Source: Streptomyces stelliscabiei (GTDB taxonomy: Bacteria; Actinomycetota; Actinomycetes; Streptomycetales; Streptomycetaceae). From it: a stretch of DNA of 64,000 bases. Both the position numbers and the translations under genes were made by a program. The notes below the pieces were generated by a model that was given only the letters and a program-made list of their open reading frames with translations, searched no databases and was not told where the DNA came from. Below are positions 43,107 through 52,403 of the stretch, one piece after another (position 1 is the stretch's first letter; each line of letters opens with the position of its first letter). The stretch is from the NCBI RefSeq assembly GCF_014873495.1, contig NZ_JADBGF010000001.1:5022001-5086000 (forward strand), given 5' to 3'.

Positions 43107-44201
43107 GTGACCGATGTATCTGACGGCGTCCTGCACACCCTGTTCCAGTCGGACCAGGGCGGTCACGAGCAAGTCGTGCTCTGCCAGGACCGGGCCAGCG
43201 GCCTCAAGGCCGTCATCGCCATCCACTCCACCGCGCTCGGCCCCGCTCTCGGCGGCACGCGCTTCTACCCGTACGCGACCGAGGCGGAGGCCGTCGCCGA
43301 CGCGCTGAACCTCGCCCGCGGGATGTCGTACAAGAACGCCATGGCCGGTCTCGACCACGGCGGCGGCAAGGCCGTGATCATCGGCGACCCCGACCGGATC
43401 CGGAGCGAGGAGCTGCTGCTCGCCTACGGGCGGTTCGTGGCCTCGCTGGGCGGCCGCTACGTCACCGCGTGCGACGTCGGCACGTACGTCGCCGACATGG
43501 ACGTCGTGGCCCGCGAGTGCCGCTGGACGACGGGCCGCTCCCCCGAGAACGGCGGCGCGGGCGACTCGTCCGTACTCACCGCCTTCGGCGTCTACCAGGG
43601 CATGCGGGCCTCCGCCCAGCACGTCTGGGGCGATCCGTCGCTGCGCGGCCGCAGGGTCGGCATCGCGGGCGTCGGCAAGGTCGGCCACCACCTCGTGACG
43701 CACCTGCTGGCCGAGGGCGCCGAGATCGTGATCACGGACGTGCGCGAGGACGCCGTGCGGCGGATCCTCGACCGGCACCCCGAAGGGATCACCGCGGTCT
43801 CCGGCACCGACGCGCTCATCCGGACCGAGGGGCTCGACATCTACGCCCCCTGCGCGCTCGGCGGGGCCCTCGACGACGACTCCGTGCCCGTCCTCACCGC
43901 CAAGGTGGTGTGCGGCGCGGCCAACAACCAGCTCGCGCACCCCGGCGTCGAGAAGGATCTCGCCGACCGCGGGATCCTCTACGCGCCGGACTACGTGGTG
44001 AACGCCGGCGGGGTCATCCAGGTCGCCGACGAGCTCCACGGGTTCGACTTCGAGCGGTGCAGGGCCAAGGCCGCGAAGATCTTCGACACCACGCTGGCGA
44101 TCTTCGCACGTGCGAAGACGGACGGTATTCCGCCGGCCGCCGCGGCCGACCGGATCGCCGAGCAGCGGATGCACGAGGCGGCCTTGCGCCGCGGTCACTG
44201 A
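43107..44201 (+). CDS. vdh: Valine (branched-chain amino acid) dehydrogenase
   Basis: 364 residues. It oxidatively deaminates valine, leucine and isoleucine to 2-oxo acids with NAD+, feeding branched-chain acyl-CoA precursors for polyketides and branched fatty acids. The substrate-binding region is YKNAMAGLDHGGGKAVIIGD with catalytic Lys88. The dinucleotide motif VGIAGVGKVGHH is near 184-195. AANNQLAH near 272-279 is also conserved. The GTG at 43107 has CAGGAG eight bases upstream. Identity as Val rather than Leu/Phe dehydrogenase rests on Streptomyces context (vdh lies beside bldC in S. coelicolor, from memory). Confidence 0.93.
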   Translation: MTDVSDGVLHTLFQSDQGGHEQVVLCQDRASGLKAVIAIHSTALGPALGGTRFYPYATEAEAVADALNLARGMSYKNAMAGLDHGGGKAVIIGDPDRIRSEELLLAYGRFVASLGGRYVTACDVGTYVADMDVVARECRWTTGRSPENGGAGDSSVLTAFGVYQGMRASAQHVWGDPSLRGRRVGIAGVGKVGHHLVTHLLAEGAEIVITDVREDAVRRILDRHPEGITAVSGTDALIRTEGLDIYAPCALGGALDDDSVPVLTAKVVCGAANNQLAHPGVEKDLADRGILYAPDYVVNAGGVIQVADELHGFDFERCRAKAAKIFDTTLAIFARAKTDGIPPAAAADRIAEQRMHEAALRRGH

Positions 44202-44207
44202 GTCCGG

Positions 44208-44246
44208 CCGGCCGCCGCCGTACGGCCTTCGTACGGCGGCGGCCGG
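44208..44246 (+). terminator. Terminator after vdh
   Basis: Perfect 17-bp stem (44208-44224 with 44230-44246) around GCCTT, seven bases after the vdh stop. The bases from here to 44514 hold no other gene; they contain the promoter of the next gene, not clearly identified. Confidence 0.85.
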
Positions 44247-44514
44247 TACCCGTCGGCGGCATTAGAGAGAACTCTCACTTCCGTCGGCGGGTCGCCCGCC
44301 CAGAAACGGTTAAAATCACCTTTGACCAGCGGGGAAAGGGCTCCTCGCGGGTTCTGGGCACGGGCACGTCCTGCGGGCGACGTACCGTATGGGCGTGGGC
44401 TCAGGTACCGTGGAAGCCCTACGGACCGGTCTCTCCATGGAGAGTCCGTTCCAGATCATGAACGCGTGTCAAGACTCTGGGGCCACCGAGCCCCGTATCC
44501 GAGGGGGTCGAGCC

Positions 44515-44769
44515 ATGGGGCGCGGCCGGGCAAAGGCCAAGCAGACGAAGGTCGCCCGCCAGCTGAAGTACAGCAGCGGCGGGACTGATCTGTCGCGTCT
44601 GGCCAATGAGCTGGGCGCTTCGACTTCGAGCCAGCCGCCGAATGGCGAGCCGTTCGAAGACGACGAAGACGACGACGACCCGTACTCCCAGTACGCGGAT
44701 CTCTACAACGACGACGATGAGGACGAGGACGACGAGTCCGGTCCGGCGTCGCATCGCCGCGGGGCTTGA
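44515..44769 (+). CDS. DUF3073-family small acidic protein
   Basis: 84 residues. A basic N-terminus (MGRGRAKAKQTKVARQLKYS) is followed by a strongly acidic tail (EDDEDDDDP, NDDDEDEDDE). This is the actinobacterial DUF3073 pattern. The charge split suggests nucleic-acid or ribosome contact by the N-terminus, but no function is known. The ATG at 44515 has GAGGGGG about nine bases upstream; the upstream in-frame ATG at 44389 is not supported. In S. coelicolor it lies between vdh and purM (from memory). It is convergent with purM. Confidence 0.88.
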   Translation: MGRGRAKAKQTKVARQLKYSSGGTDLSRLANELGASTSSQPPNGEPFEDDEDDDDPYSQYADLYNDDDEDEDDESGPASHRRGA

Positions 44770-44787
44770 CGCCGTAACGCCGCGCTT

Positions 44788-44826
44788 ACCCGGTCCGGGT
44801 GGGTTTCCACCGCCGGACCGGGTTTT
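44788..44826 (+). terminator. Terminator after the DUF3073 gene
   Basis: 11-bp perfect stem (44788-44798 with 44813-44823), 14-base loop, followed by TTTG. Good intrinsic terminator. Confidence 0.8.
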
Positions 44827-44973
44827 GTGCGGTCCCGCTCCGCTGGGGGCTGGGGCGCCTCATCGCTCGGGTCGCACTGCGATCTGGCGACCGCGGGTGC
44901 GTCGTGCGTTGCTCCCGCAGTTCCCCGCGCCCCTGGGGGCGGCCTTCGGCCTGCCCCCGGGGGCTGGAGCTGT

Positions 44974-46044
44974 TCAGGCGCGCGCGTAGTCGCCCACCAG
45001 TTCCGCGCCCGTCGTGTGGTCGGCGCGGTCGGTGATCTCGCCTGCCACCCAGGCATCGACTCCACGGTCCGCCAGGGTCCTCAGGGCCACGTCCGCGGAC
45101 TCCTGGGCGACGATGGCGATCATGCCCACGCCCATGTTCAGGGTCTTCTCCAGCTCCAGGCGCTCGACCTGGCCCGTCCTGCCGACCAGGTCGAAGATCG
45201 GGGCCGGGGTCCAGGTGGAGCGGTCCACGGTCGCGTGGAGGGTGTCGGGGATCACGCGGGCCAGGTTGGCCGCGAGACCGCCGCCGGTGACGTGGCTGAA
45301 GGCGTGGACCTCGGTGGTGCGGGTGAGGGCCAGACAGTCCAGCGAGTAGATCTTGGTGGGCTCCAGCAGCTCCGCGCCGAGGGTGCGGCCCAGCTCGGCG
45401 ATCTCGGCGTCCAGCGAGAGACCGGCCTGGTTCAGCAGGACATGCCGGACGAGCGAGTACCCGTTCGAGTGAAGGCCGGAGGCCGCCATGGCGATCACCG
45501 CGTCACCCGTACGGATACGATCCGGGCCGAGCAGGTGCTCCGCCTCGACCACGCCCGTACCGGCGCCGGCCACGTCGAAGTCGTCCGGGCCGAGGAGGCC
45601 GGGGTGCTCGGCGGTCTCGCCGCCGACGAGGGCGCAGCCGGCGAGGACACAGCCCTCGGCGATGCCCTTGACGATGGCGGCGACCCGCTCCGGGTGGACC
45701 TTGCCGACGCAGATGTAGTCGGTCATGAACAGCGGTTCGGCGCCGCAGACCACGATGTCGTCCATCACCATGGCGACCAGGTCGTGGCCGATGGTGTCGT
45801 ACACGCCGAGCTGCCGGGCGATGTCGACCTTCGTGCCGACGCCGTCCGTGGCGGAGGCGAGCAGCGGGCGCTCGTAGCCCTTGAGGGCGGAGGCGTCGAA
45901 GAGACCGGCGAAGCCGCCGAGGCCGCCGAGGACCTCGGGGCGCTGCGTCTTCTTCACCCACTCCTTCATCAGCTCGACGGCGCGGTCGCCCGCCTCGATG
46001 TCGACGCCCGCGGCTGCGTAGCTGGCACCAGTTGTCTCAGACAT
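44974..46044 (-). CDS. purM: Phosphoribosylformylglycinamidine cyclo-ligase
   Basis: 356 residues, the usual PurM length. It uses ATP to close FGAM to 5-aminoimidazole ribonucleotide, the fifth step of purine synthesis. Family motifs: ATDGVGTKVDIA (phosphate and ATP binding), VMDDIVVCGAEPLFMTDY (about 95-112), GCALVGGETAEHPGL, and FSHVTGGGLAANLAR. The ATG at 46044 gives MSETTGASYA. It lies 41 bases downstream of purF on the same strand, so the two form a purF-purM operon. No clear ribosome site, so coupling to purF is possible. Confidence 0.96.
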   Translation of the reverse strand: MSETTGASYAAAGVDIEAGDRAVELMKEWVKKTQRPEVLGGLGGFAGLFDASALKGYERPLLASATDGVGTKVDIARQLGVYDTIGHDLVAMVMDDIVVCGAEPLFMTDYICVGKVHPERVAAIVKGIAEGCVLAGCALVGGETAEHPGLLGPDDFDVAGAGTGVVEAEHLLGPDRIRTGDAVIAMAASGLHSNGYSLVRHVLLNQAGLSLDAEIAELGRTLGAELLEPTKIYSLDCLALTRTTEVHAFSHVTGGGLAANLARVIPDTLHATVDRSTWTPAPIFDLVGRTGQVERLELEKTLNMGVGMIAIVAQESADVALRTLADRGVDAWVAGEITDRADHTTGAELVGDYARA

Positions 46045-46085
46045 GACGGTGAGAACTTTCGTGTCGTACTGCAGGGAGGACGGGC

Positions 46086-47612
46086 TTACGGGCGACGGAT
46101 CGCGTCGGCCGCGGCCGTGGCTGCCGGTCCGGCGGCCAGCTCGGTCTCCAGGAGCTGCTTGCCGAGCAGCTCGGGGTCCGGCAGCTCCATCGGGTACTCG
46201 CCGTCGAAGCAGGCGCGGCAGAGGTTGGGCTTGGCGATGGTGGTCGCCGCGATCATGCCGTCGAGTGAGATGTACGCCAGGGAGTCGGCGCCGAGCGAGG
46301 TGCCGATCTCGTCGATCGTCATGCCGTTGGCGATGAGTTCGGCGCGGGTCGCGAAGTCGATGCCGAAGAAGCAGGGCCACTTCACGGGCGGCGAGGAGAT
46401 CCGGATGTGGACCTCGGCGGCGCCCGCCTCGCGGAGCATCCGGACCAGCGCGCGCTGGGTGTTGCCGCGGACGATCGAGTCGTCGACGACCACCAGGCGC
46501 TTGCCCTTGATGACTTCCTTGAGCGGGTTCAGCTTCAGACGGATGCCGAGCTGGCGGATCGTCTGGGAGGGCTGGATGAACGTACGTCCGACGTACGCGT
46601 TCTTCACCAGACCCGCACCGAACGGGATGCCCGAGGCCTCCGCGTAGCCGATGGCGGCCGGGGTGCCGGACTCCGGGGTCGCTATGACGAGGTCGGCCTC
46701 GACCGGGGCTTCCTTGGCCAGCTTGCGGCCCATCTCCACACGGGAGAGGTACACGTTCCGGCCGGCGATGTCGGTGTCCGGGCGGGCCAGGTAGACGTAC
46801 TCGAAGACACAGCCCTTCGGCTTCGCTTCCGCGAATCGGGAGCTGCGCAGGCCGTTCTCGTCGATGGCGATGAACTCGCCCGGCTCGATCTCGCGGACGA
46901 AGCTCGCGCCGCAGATGTCGAGGGCGGCGCCCTCGGAGGCGACGACCCAGCCGCGCTCCAGCCGGCCGAGGACCAGCGGGCGGATCCCCTGCGGGTCACG
47001 GGCGGCGTACAGGGTGTGCTCGTTCATGAAGACCAGGGAGAAGGCACCGCGGACCTGCGGGAGGACCTTCGGGGCGGCCTCCTCGACGGTCAGCGACCTG
47101 CCGTCCTCGTCGACCTGCGCCGCGAGGAGCGCGGTGAGCAGGTCGGTGTCGTTGGTGGCCGCGACGCGGGGCGTACGGCCCTCCTGCTTGGGCAGGTCGG
47201 CGACCATCTCCGCGAGCTGGGCGGTGTTGACCAGGTTGCCGTTGTGGCCGAGCGCGATGGAGCCGTGCGCGGTGGCACGGAACGTCGGCTGGGCGTTCTC
47301 CCACACGGAGGCACCCGTGGTCGAGTAGCGGGCGTGACCGACCGCGATGTGACCCTGGAGGGAACCGAGCGAGGTCTCGTCGAAGACCTGGGAAACGAGG
47401 CCCATGTCCTTGAAGACGAGGATCTGGGAGCCGTTGCTGACCGCGATACCCGCGGATTCCTGGCCCCGATGCTGGAGGGCGTAGAGCCCGAAGTAAGTGA
47501 GCTTCGCGACCTCTTCGCCCGGCGCCCAGACACCGAAGACGCCACACGCGTCCTGGGGGCCTTTCTCGCCGGGGAGAAGGTCGTGGTTGAGTCGTCCGTC
47601 ACCACGTGGCAC
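46086..47612 (-). CDS. purF: Amidophosphoribosyltransferase
   Basis: 508 residues. It catalyses the first committed step of purine synthesis: PRPP plus glutamine to phosphoribosylamine. The N-terminal Ntn glutaminase begins, after a propeptide removed on maturation, at Cys23 (ACGVFGVWAPG). The PRPP-binding loop is VVVDDSIVRGNT near 375. Four cysteines in the latter part (WPCFFGID, LCRACFDGEYP) fit the iron-sulfur-type PurF class. The GTG at 47612 is chosen because a TACACT box lies seven bases upstream (leaderless) and the longer frame to 47693 runs across it. Upstream of purM in one operon. Confidence 0.96.
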   Translation of the reverse strand: MPRGDGRLNHDLLPGEKGPQDACGVFGVWAPGEEVAKLTYFGLYALQHRGQESAGIAVSNGSQILVFKDMGLVSQVFDETSLGSLQGHIAVGHARYSTTGASVWENAQPTFRATAHGSIALGHNGNLVNTAQLAEMVADLPKQEGRTPRVAATNDTDLLTALLAAQVDEDGRSLTVEEAAPKVLPQVRGAFSLVFMNEHTLYAARDPQGIRPLVLGRLERGWVVASEGAALDICGASFVREIEPGEFIAIDENGLRSSRFAEAKPKGCVFEYVYLARPDTDIAGRNVYLSRVEMGRKLAKEAPVEADLVIATPESGTPAAIGYAEASGIPFGAGLVKNAYVGRTFIQPSQTIRQLGIRLKLNPLKEVIKGKRLVVVDDSIVRGNTQRALVRMLREAGAAEVHIRISSPPVKWPCFFGIDFATRAELIANGMTIDEIGTSLGADSLAYISLDGMIAATTIAKPNLCRACFDGEYPMELPDPELLGKQLLETELAAGPAATAAADAIRRP

Positions 47613-47619
47613 GCCACCG

Positions 47620-47625
47620 AGTGTA
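47620..47625 (-). promoter_or_regulatory. -10 element for leaderless purF mRNA
   Basis: TACACT on the minus strand ends seven bases before the GTG start, putting the transcription start at the initiation codon. No purine-riboswitch or PurR-like operator was recognised here. Confidence 0.5.
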
Positions 47626-47696
47626 GGCGAGATCGTGCACCGGTCCGAATCCGGTGATCTCGCCTGCCCGGGTTCCCGACTGCGGCCCTTCACAGG

Positions 47697-48518
47697 TCAC
47701 TTGTCGGCGACGGCACCGATGCCCGCGTCGTTTTCGCTGGTCAGCGTGATACTGCGGTGATCGATCCGATACTCCACCGTGCCCTTGAAGATCTTCAGGA
47801 GGCTTCGCTCGGCGGCCATGAGTGAGTCGGAGCACATCTTGCGGGTGGTCCGCGGATTGCCGAGGGTGATGCGGTCCTCGCTCACCGTGGCCTTGGCCGA
47901 CACCTCGTTGCAGCCGACGCTTCCGCTGAGGGTTCCGGCCTTCTCGTCGAGGGTGAACCAGGCCTTGCCCCTGGCCGCCTCGGGGAGGGAGGTGGCGACG
48001 TCGTGGTCCATCAGGGAATCGATCCGCCACGTCGTGCCGTACAGCTCGGCGGGCTTCTCCTTCGTCAGCTTCACGGTGTCGCCGTCACCCGTGGTGAGGG
48101 TGAGTCCGCCGCTGGCGGTCTCGGCCGTGAACGTCCCCGCGTCCAAGGTGCGGGCGAAGCTCTTCTCGAACTTCATCTGGGCGTCGCCGCAGGCCATCTC
48201 GGTGGACCGGGCGGCCTCGAAGTCGATGCCGTTCTTCTTGAACGCGGCGGTCGAGCCGAAGGTGTTGCAGCCGTAGTTGCCGTCGACCTCGCCGTTGTCG
48301 GCGATCTTCAGATAGGCGCCGTCGGGGGCCTGCTCGGTCTTCCCGCCGACGGTGAGGCTGTCGACCTTCCAGCGGACGCCGGTGACCGAGGACTTCTTGG
48401 TGCTCGCGTCGACGGCGCCGCTGCCGGGATCGCCGGCCGACTCGGAGCCACAGGCCGCGAGCAGCGGCAGCGGAAGCACGGCCAGGGCGGTGAGGGTCAG
48501 TCGCAGTCGCTTGTCCAT
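47697..48518 (-). CDS. Lipoprotein with two META domains
   Basis: 273 residues. The lipobox is LPLPLLAAC23, so it is lipid-anchored on the outer side of the membrane. Two META domains follow, about 45-150 (VTGVRWKVDSL... NYGCNTFGS) and 160-265 (LYGTTWRIDSLMD... GSVGCNEVSA). META domains resemble HslJ and are linked to stress or surface functions; no enzyme is implied. Cysteines pair within each domain (GCN...MAC/MC). The start at 48518 lacks a good ribosome site. It lies 53 bases downstream of the maleylpyruvate-isomerase-like gene and is probably co-transcribed with it. Confidence 0.88.
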   Translation of the reverse strand: MDKRLRLTLTALAVLPLPLLAACGSESAGDPGSGAVDASTKKSSVTGVRWKVDSLTVGGKTEQAPDGAYLKIADNGEVDGNYGCNTFGSTAAFKKNGIDFEAARSTEMACGDAQMKFEKSFARTLDAGTFTAETASGGLTLTTGDGDTVKLTKEKPAELYGTTWRIDSLMDHDVATSLPEAARGKAWFTLDEKAGTLSGSVGCNEVSAKATVSEDRITLGNPRTTRKMCSDSLMAAERSLLKIFKGTVEYRIDHRSITLTSENDAGIGAVADK

Positions 48519-48571
48519 GGCGGTGGGACGGGTGGGGTCGGTGGGTGGTTCCACCGGGTTTCGCGGCCGGG

Positions 48572-49369
48572 TCAGCGCATCAGGGGCAGCAGGGCGCCCA
48601 GGTCGGCCCGTTCGCCGCTCGCGCTGACCTGCGCCTCGTCCAGGGCGGCGGCCCACTCCACACGGCCGGTCGCGAGCCGGATCCAGGTCAACGGGTCGGT
48701 CTCGACGACGTTCGGCGGCGTGCCCCGGGTGTGCCTCGGCCCCTCCACGCACTGCACGACGGCGTACGGCGGAATCCGCACCTCCGTCGAGCCGCCCGGC
48801 ACCCGCGCGGCGAGGGTGTCGGCGAGCACCCGGACACAGGTGGCGAGGGCGTGCCGGTCGTACGGGACGGCGAGACCGGGAACCGCGGCGTTCAGGTCGT
48901 CGGTGTGGACGACCAGCTCGATCGTGCGGGTGACCAGGTAGTCGTCGAGGAGCATGCCGCCGGCGCGGGTGTCGATGACCCGGCCCAGCGGGGCGGCGGC
49001 GAGCGCGTCGGTGATCCGCCGCTCCACCTCCGCGTAGAGGGCGACCAGGTCGGGCTGGGCCTCGGCCAGGTCGTGGCTGCCCTCGGCGATGGCGGACGCG
49101 TGGGCGGCGGTGGCGGAGGCGTAGTCGAGGGGGTTCAGCTCGGCCTTCGGCGGCTCGGGCCGCTCCAGGGCCCGGCTGACGCTCTCCACGGCCATGGTGA
49201 GGTGTGCGGCCAGGTCCCGTACGGTCCACTCCCCGAGTCGGGTCGGCAGCGCGAGCCGCTCCTCGGTGAGGACGCCCACCGCCTCCCGTACGTGCCCGAA
49301 CTGGGCCAGGACGGCCTTGCGTGTCTTGGCGGGGTCGTAGGCGCGGGGGCGTTTCCTGGCGGGCGGCAT
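48572..49369 (-). CDS. DinB/maleylpyruvate-isomerase-like protein
   Basis: 265 residues. The N-terminal four-helix DinB-type bundle (RLGEWTVRDLAAHLTMAVES at about 44-63) has the His positions of the mycothiol-dependent maleylpyruvate isomerase fold (TIGR03083 group). The C-terminal domain (about 190-265) resembles a sterol-carrier-like lobe (WIRLATGRVEWAAAL). Family members are mostly uncharacterized mycothiol-S-transferase-like enzymes, so the real reaction is unknown. The ATG at 49369 begins MPPARKRPRAYD. It is probably the first gene of a two-gene operon with the META lipoprotein and is divergent from the Uma2 gene. Confidence 0.85.
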   Translation of the reverse strand: MPPARKRPRAYDPAKTRKAVLAQFGHVREAVGVLTEERLALPTRLGEWTVRDLAAHLTMAVESVSRALERPEPPKAELNPLDYASATAAHASAIAEGSHDLAEAQPDLVALYAEVERRITDALAAAPLGRVIDTRAGGMLLDDYLVTRTIELVVHTDDLNAAVPGLAVPYDRHALATCVRVLADTLAARVPGGSTEVRIPPYAVVQCVEGPRHTRGTPPNVVETDPLTWIRLATGRVEWAAALDEAQVSASGERADLGALLPLMR

Positions 49370-49494
49370 GGGCTGAGCGTATGCGGCCGCGCCTGCGTGG
49401 ACTCCCGGTCACTCGAAAGTGTGGTCGACGGCGAAGTGCGCCCCGCACCGACGCTCACTGGCGACGCTGGCCTTCGCCCGGAAAGGGGGGCAAC

Positions 49495-50076
49495 ATGACG
49501 GTTATGGCCGAGCGCACGTCTCAGATGTCGGTGGAGGAGTTCGAAACGATCGCCTCCGCCGCTCCCGAGACCGTCACGTTGGAGTTCATCAACGGACGAA
49601 TCGGAGTCAAAGCGGTGGCGGACGGAGACCACGACACGATCGTGAGGTGGCTTGCACGGCGCTGTATGCAGGCCAGACCGGACCTGGATCTGTATCAGGG
49701 CCGAGGGCTCAGGGTGGAGTCCTATCGTGGGGGCAGGGCGAAACCCGATGCCGTGGTCACTCCCGAGGCCCACTTCGCGGGGCACGGCGAGTGGGCCGAC
49801 CCCGACGGTGCCCTCATGGTCGTCGAGGTCACCTCGTACGACTCCGACACCGACCGGCGGGACCGGCACGAGAAGCCGACCGCGTACGGACAGTGCGGGA
49901 TCCCTCTATACCTGCTGATCGACCGGGACTCGTGCACCGCCGTGCACAGCGGCCCGGACCGGCAGCTCGGCGGTTACCGCGACGTACGTACCGCGAAGTT
50001 CGGCGAGAAGGTCCGCATCCCCGGCCCGATGGACATCGAACTGGACACGGAGATCCTCAAGACCTACGTCCGCTGA
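49495..50076 (+). CDS. Uma2-family (DUF820) nuclease-like protein
   Basis: 193 residues with the restriction-endonuclease-like core of the Uma2 family: GRAKPDAVVTPE (active-site Asp), LMVVEVTSYDSDTDRRDRHEK (Glu and Lys), and YGQCGIPLYLLIDRD (about 127-141). The PD-(D/E)xK residues appear intact. The family is abundant in Streptomyces and cyanobacteria; function is unknown, although nuclease activity is expected. ATG at 49495 with AAAGGGGGG upstream; an ATG at 49504 is the alternative. It stands alone, with no toxin-antitoxin or restriction partner, between the META operon and the purL terminator. Confidence 0.88.
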   Translation: MTVMAERTSQMSVEEFETIASAAPETVTLEFINGRIGVKAVADGDHDTIVRWLARRCMQARPDLDLYQGRGLRVESYRGGRAKPDAVVTPEAHFAGHGEWADPDGALMVVEVTSYDSDTDRRDRHEKPTAYGQCGIPLYLLIDRDSCTAVHSGPDRQLGGYRDVRTAKFGEKVRIPGPMDIELDTEILKTYVR

Positions 50077-50093
50077 CCCCGTAGACACGAGAA

Positions 50094-50127
50094 AGCCCCG
50101 CCCGGTCGTGTCGATCCGGGCGGGGCT
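50094..50127. terminator. Bidirectional terminator between Uma2 gene and purL
   Basis: Perfect 12-bp stem (50094-50105 with 50116-50127), 10-base loop, placed 17 bases after each of the two convergent stop codons. Confidence 0.85.
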
Positions 50128-50144
50128 CCGTCGTGTACGGGGGA

Positions 50145-52403
50145 CTACGCCAGCAGCGCCGGGATCGTGCCCTCGTGGGCCGTGCGCAGCTCCTCCAGGG
50201 GGAGGGTGAACTCGCCCTGGATCTCCACCGCGTCGCCGTCGACGACACCGATGCGGGTGGCCGGGAGGCCCCGGGCGCCGCACATGTCGTTGAAGCGGAG
50301 TTCCTCGGAGCGGGGGACGGCCACGACGGCGCGGCCGGCCGACTCCGAGAGGAGGAAGGTGAAGGCGTCCAGACCGTCGGGGACGACCAGGCGGGCGCCC
50401 TTGCCGCCGAGCAGGGCCGACTCCACGACCGCCTGGATCAGGCCGCCGTCGGAGAGGTCGTGCGCGGAGTCGATCATGCCGTCGCGGGAGGCGGAGATCA
50501 GGATCTCGGCCAGCAGGCGCTCGCGCTCCAGGTCGACCCGCGGGGGCAGACCGCCGAGGTGGTCGTGGACGACCTGGGACCAGGCCGAGCCGCCGAACTC
50601 CTCGTGGGTGTCACCGAGCAGGTAGAGCAGCTGGCCCTCCTCCTGGAAGGCGACCGGCGTGCGCCGGGCCACGTCGTCGATGACGCCCAGGACCGCGACG
50701 ACCGGGGTGGGGTGGATGGCCACCTCGCCCGTCTGGTTGTAGAGGGAGACGTTGCCGCCGGTCACCGGGGTGCCCAGCTGCAGGCAGCCGTCCGCGAGAC
50801 CGCGCACGGCCTCCGCGAACTGCCACATGACCGCCGGGTCCTCGGGGGAGCCGAAGTTCAGGCAGTCGGAGACGGCGAGGGGCTTGGCGCCGGTGGTGGC
50901 GACGTTGCGGTACGCCTCCGCCAGGGCCAGCTGGGCGCCGTGGTACGGGTCCAGCTTGGCGTAGCGGCCGTTGCCGTCGGTCGCGATGGCGACGCCCAGG
51001 CCGCTCTCCTCGTCGACGCGGATCATGCCGGAGTCCTCGGGCTGGGCGAGCACCGTGTTGCCCTGCACGAAGTGGTCGTACTGGCTGGTGATCCAGGACT
51101 TGGAGGCCTGGTTCGGGGAGGCGACCAGCCGCAGGACCTGCTCCCGCAGTTCCTCGCTCGTCGCCGGCCGGGGCAGCTTGTTCGCGTCGTCCGCCTGGAG
51201 CGCGTCCTGCCACTCGGGGCGGGCGTAGGGGCGCTCGTAGACCGGGCCGTCGTGCGCGACCGTGCGCGGGTCGACGTCGACGATCTTGCCGCCGTGCCAG
51301 AAGATCTCCAGCCGGTCGCCGTCGGTGACCTCACCGATCACCGTGGCGATGACGTCCCACTTGTCGCAGATCTCCAGGAACCGGTCGACCTTCTCCGGCT
51401 CCACGACCGCGCACATGCGTTCCTGCGACTCGCTCATGAGGATTTCCTCGGGCGAGAGGGTCGAGTCGCGCAGGGGGACGTCGTCCAGCGTCACGCGCAT
51501 GCCGCCGGAGCCGTTCGAGGCCAGCTCGGACGTCGCACAGGACAGGCCGGCCGCGCCGAGGTCCTGGATGCCGACGACCAGCTTCTCCTTGAAGGCCTCC
51601 AGGGTGCACTCGATGAGGAGCTTCTCCTGGAAGGGGTCGCCGACCTGCACGGCCGGACGCTTCGACGGCTTGGCGTCGTCGAAGGTCTCGGAGGCCAGGA
51701 TGGAGGCGCCGCCGATGCCGTCGCCGCCGGTCCGGGCCCCGTAGAGGATGACCTTGTTGCCCGAGCCGGAGGCCTTGGCGAGGTGGATGTCCTCGTGCCG
51801 CATGACACCGATGGCACCGGCGTTGACCAGCGGGTTGCCCTGGTAGCAGGCGTCGAAGACGACCTCGCCGCCGATGTTCGGCAGGCCCAGGCAGTTGCCG
51901 TAGCCGCCGATGCCGGCGACGACGCCCGGCAGGACGCGCTTGGTGTCGGGGTGGTCGGCCGCGCCGAAACGCAGCGGGTCGACGACGGCGACCGGGCGGG
52001 CGCCCATCGCGATGATGTCGCGGACGATGCCGCCGACACCCGTGGCCGCGCCCTGGTAGGGCTCGACGTAGGAGGGGTGGTTGTGCGACTCGACCTTGAA
52101 GGTGACCGCGTAGCCCTGGCCGACGTCCACGACGCCGGCGTTCTCGCCGATGCCGACGAGGAGGGCGTCGGACTGCGGGGCCTTCTCGCCGAACTGGCGG
52201 AGGTGGACCTTCGAGGACTTGTACGAGCAGTGCTCGGACCACATGACGGAGTACATGGCCAGCTCGGCGCCGGTCGGGCGGCGGCCGAGGATCTCCACGA
52301 CCCGCTCGTACTCGTCCTTCTTCAGGCCCAGTTCGGCCCAGGGCAGCTCGACGTCGGGGGTCGCGGCCGCGTGCTCGACCGTGTCCAGAGGCGTCCGGCT
52401 CAT
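50145..52403 (-). CDS. purL: Phosphoribosylformylglycinamidine synthase, large subunit
   Basis: 752 residues, the small-type PurL that works with PurQ and PurS. It converts FGAR to FGAM with ATP and ammonia supplied by PurQ. Family motifs include GIGENAGVVDVG-type N-terminal binding, ESHNHPSYVEPYQGAATGVGG near 103-123, and DLGAAGLSCATSELA near 288. It is homologous to PurM. The ATG at 52403 overlaps the purQ stop (ATGA), so the two are translationally coupled. It is the last gene of purS-purQ-purL, closed by a bidirectional terminator. Confidence 0.97.
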   Translation of the reverse strand: MSRTPLDTVEHAAATPDVELPWAELGLKKDEYERVVEILGRRPTGAELAMYSVMWSEHCSYKSSKVHLRQFGEKAPQSDALLVGIGENAGVVDVGQGYAVTFKVESHNHPSYVEPYQGAATGVGGIVRDIIAMGARPVAVVDPLRFGAADHPDTKRVLPGVVAGIGGYGNCLGLPNIGGEVVFDACYQGNPLVNAGAIGVMRHEDIHLAKASGSGNKVILYGARTGGDGIGGASILASETFDDAKPSKRPAVQVGDPFQEKLLIECTLEAFKEKLVVGIQDLGAAGLSCATSELASNGSGGMRVTLDDVPLRDSTLSPEEILMSESQERMCAVVEPEKVDRFLEICDKWDVIATVIGEVTDGDRLEIFWHGGKIVDVDPRTVAHDGPVYERPYARPEWQDALQADDANKLPRPATSEELREQVLRLVASPNQASKSWITSQYDHFVQGNTVLAQPEDSGMIRVDEESGLGVAIATDGNGRYAKLDPYHGAQLALAEAYRNVATTGAKPLAVSDCLNFGSPEDPAVMWQFAEAVRGLADGCLQLGTPVTGGNVSLYNQTGEVAIHPTPVVAVLGVIDDVARRTPVAFQEEGQLLYLLGDTHEEFGGSAWSQVVHDHLGGLPPRVDLERERLLAEILISASRDGMIDSAHDLSDGGLIQAVVESALLGGKGARLVVPDGLDAFTFLLSESAGRAVVAVPRSEELRFNDMCGARGLPATRIGVVDGDAVEIQGEFTLPLEELRTAHEGTIPALLA

